From Mesorhizobium sp. B2-4-3 (GTDB lineage Bacteria; Pseudomonadota; Alphaproteobacteria; Rhizobiales; Rhizobiaceae), in the NCBI RefSeq assembly GCF_006442815.1, contig NZ_VFVL01000035.1, positions 1-61,744 on the forward strand: a DNA stretch of 61,744 nucleotides, in the 5' to 3' direction. The notes under the pieces are model-generated. The model had not been told where the DNA came from and ran no database searches. It saw only the letters and a list, made by a program, of their open reading frames with translations. This document shows positions 61,669-61,744 of the stretch, piece after piece; positions within the stretch are counted from its first letter, which is position 1, and each line of letters opens with the position of its first letter. The translations under genes and the position numbers were made by a program.

Positions 61669-61744
61669 GTCCGAACCGGATAGATAGGTAACAGAATGGA
61701 CCGATTAGATGGGTGACAGTTTTCTTGTCTGCCGGGAGGACCGG
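61669..61744. repeat. 25-bp imperfect tandem repeat at the window end, possible IS end
   Basis: TAGATAGGTAACAG (61681-61694) recurs as TAGATGGGTGACAG (61706-61719) 25 bp later, with two changes. This pattern is typical of terminal repeats of some transposable elements. The window ends before any transposase. Confidence 0.4.

Overview
The window is GC-rich, densely coded DNA from an alphaproteobacterium. It is most likely a Mesorhizobium or close relative. The grounds are the GcrA-like, DUF6456 and DUF1127 genes, mosaic repeats resembling rhizobial RIME elements, and dozens of copies of a short palindromic repeat (called R1 here). Both ends carry short tandem direct repeats that look like insertion-sequence termini, so the window may be a whole contig that stopped at repeats. 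No rRNA, tRNA or CRISPR array was seen.

Layout. 1-2788: a three-gene ABC importer for a thiamine-pyrimidine-like substrate (permease, ATPase, NMT1/THI5-type binding protein), with an R1 pair fused to the 5' end of the permease frame. 2845-7351: a secreted protein of unknown function and a 1237-residue TPR protein in one operon. 7545-10467: a phage-like control region with an S24/XRE repressor, a divergent Cro-like protein, five TCGTAC operator half-sites, a GcrA-like protein carrying an in-frame R1 copy, and a DUF6456 protein. 10565-12127: an AT-rich, apparently imported P-loop ATPase that may be a defence gene. 12180-15463: a DUF763 protein, three tandem small secreted Tyr/His-rich paralogues and a cupin.

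15476-15978: a decayed GIY-YIG nuclease gene between inverted 65-bp repeats (R2). 16094-25747: an acyltransferase-SGNH protein, PhnA-like and RidA-like proteins, small hypotheticals, RIME-like repeats, and a LysR/MFS efflux pair. 26052-28171: an NfeD protease and slipin operon. 28211-32282: small enzymes, a LysR regulator and a quinone-oxidoreductase-like dehydrogenase. 32462-39224: an autotransporter, AraC and LuxR regulators and an outer-membrane barrel protein, which is a surface-variation block. 39475-44311: a paoABC-type aldehyde oxidoreductase operon with a divergent TetR gene and a 20-bp palindromic operator.

44354-44882: a frameshifted DUF559 nuclease gene between inverted R1 copies. 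44974-50938: an aldo-keto reductase, VOC enzyme, sulfotransferase-like protein, an ECF sigma factor with a SnoaL-like tail, a carboxymuconolactone-decarboxylase-like protein behind a matching ECF promoter, and an amidase. 50991-61621: a DUF2270 membrane protein, a KefB-type antiporter fused to a universal-stress domain, an MFS transporter, a 686-residue protein of unknown function, a LuxR-TolB-TPR regulator, a DUF922 protein and small hypotheticals.

The strongest candidate for an undescribed system is the pairing of two unrelated repeat families with two unrelated single-domain nucleases: R1 with DUF559 and R2 with GIY-YIG. R1 copies keep a second small hairpin by compensatory base changes, occur as inverted pairs with short spacers (MITE-like), and lie inside or at the edge of coding frames. 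This suggests nuclease-mobilised palindromic repeats, analogous to REP elements and their RAYT transposases.
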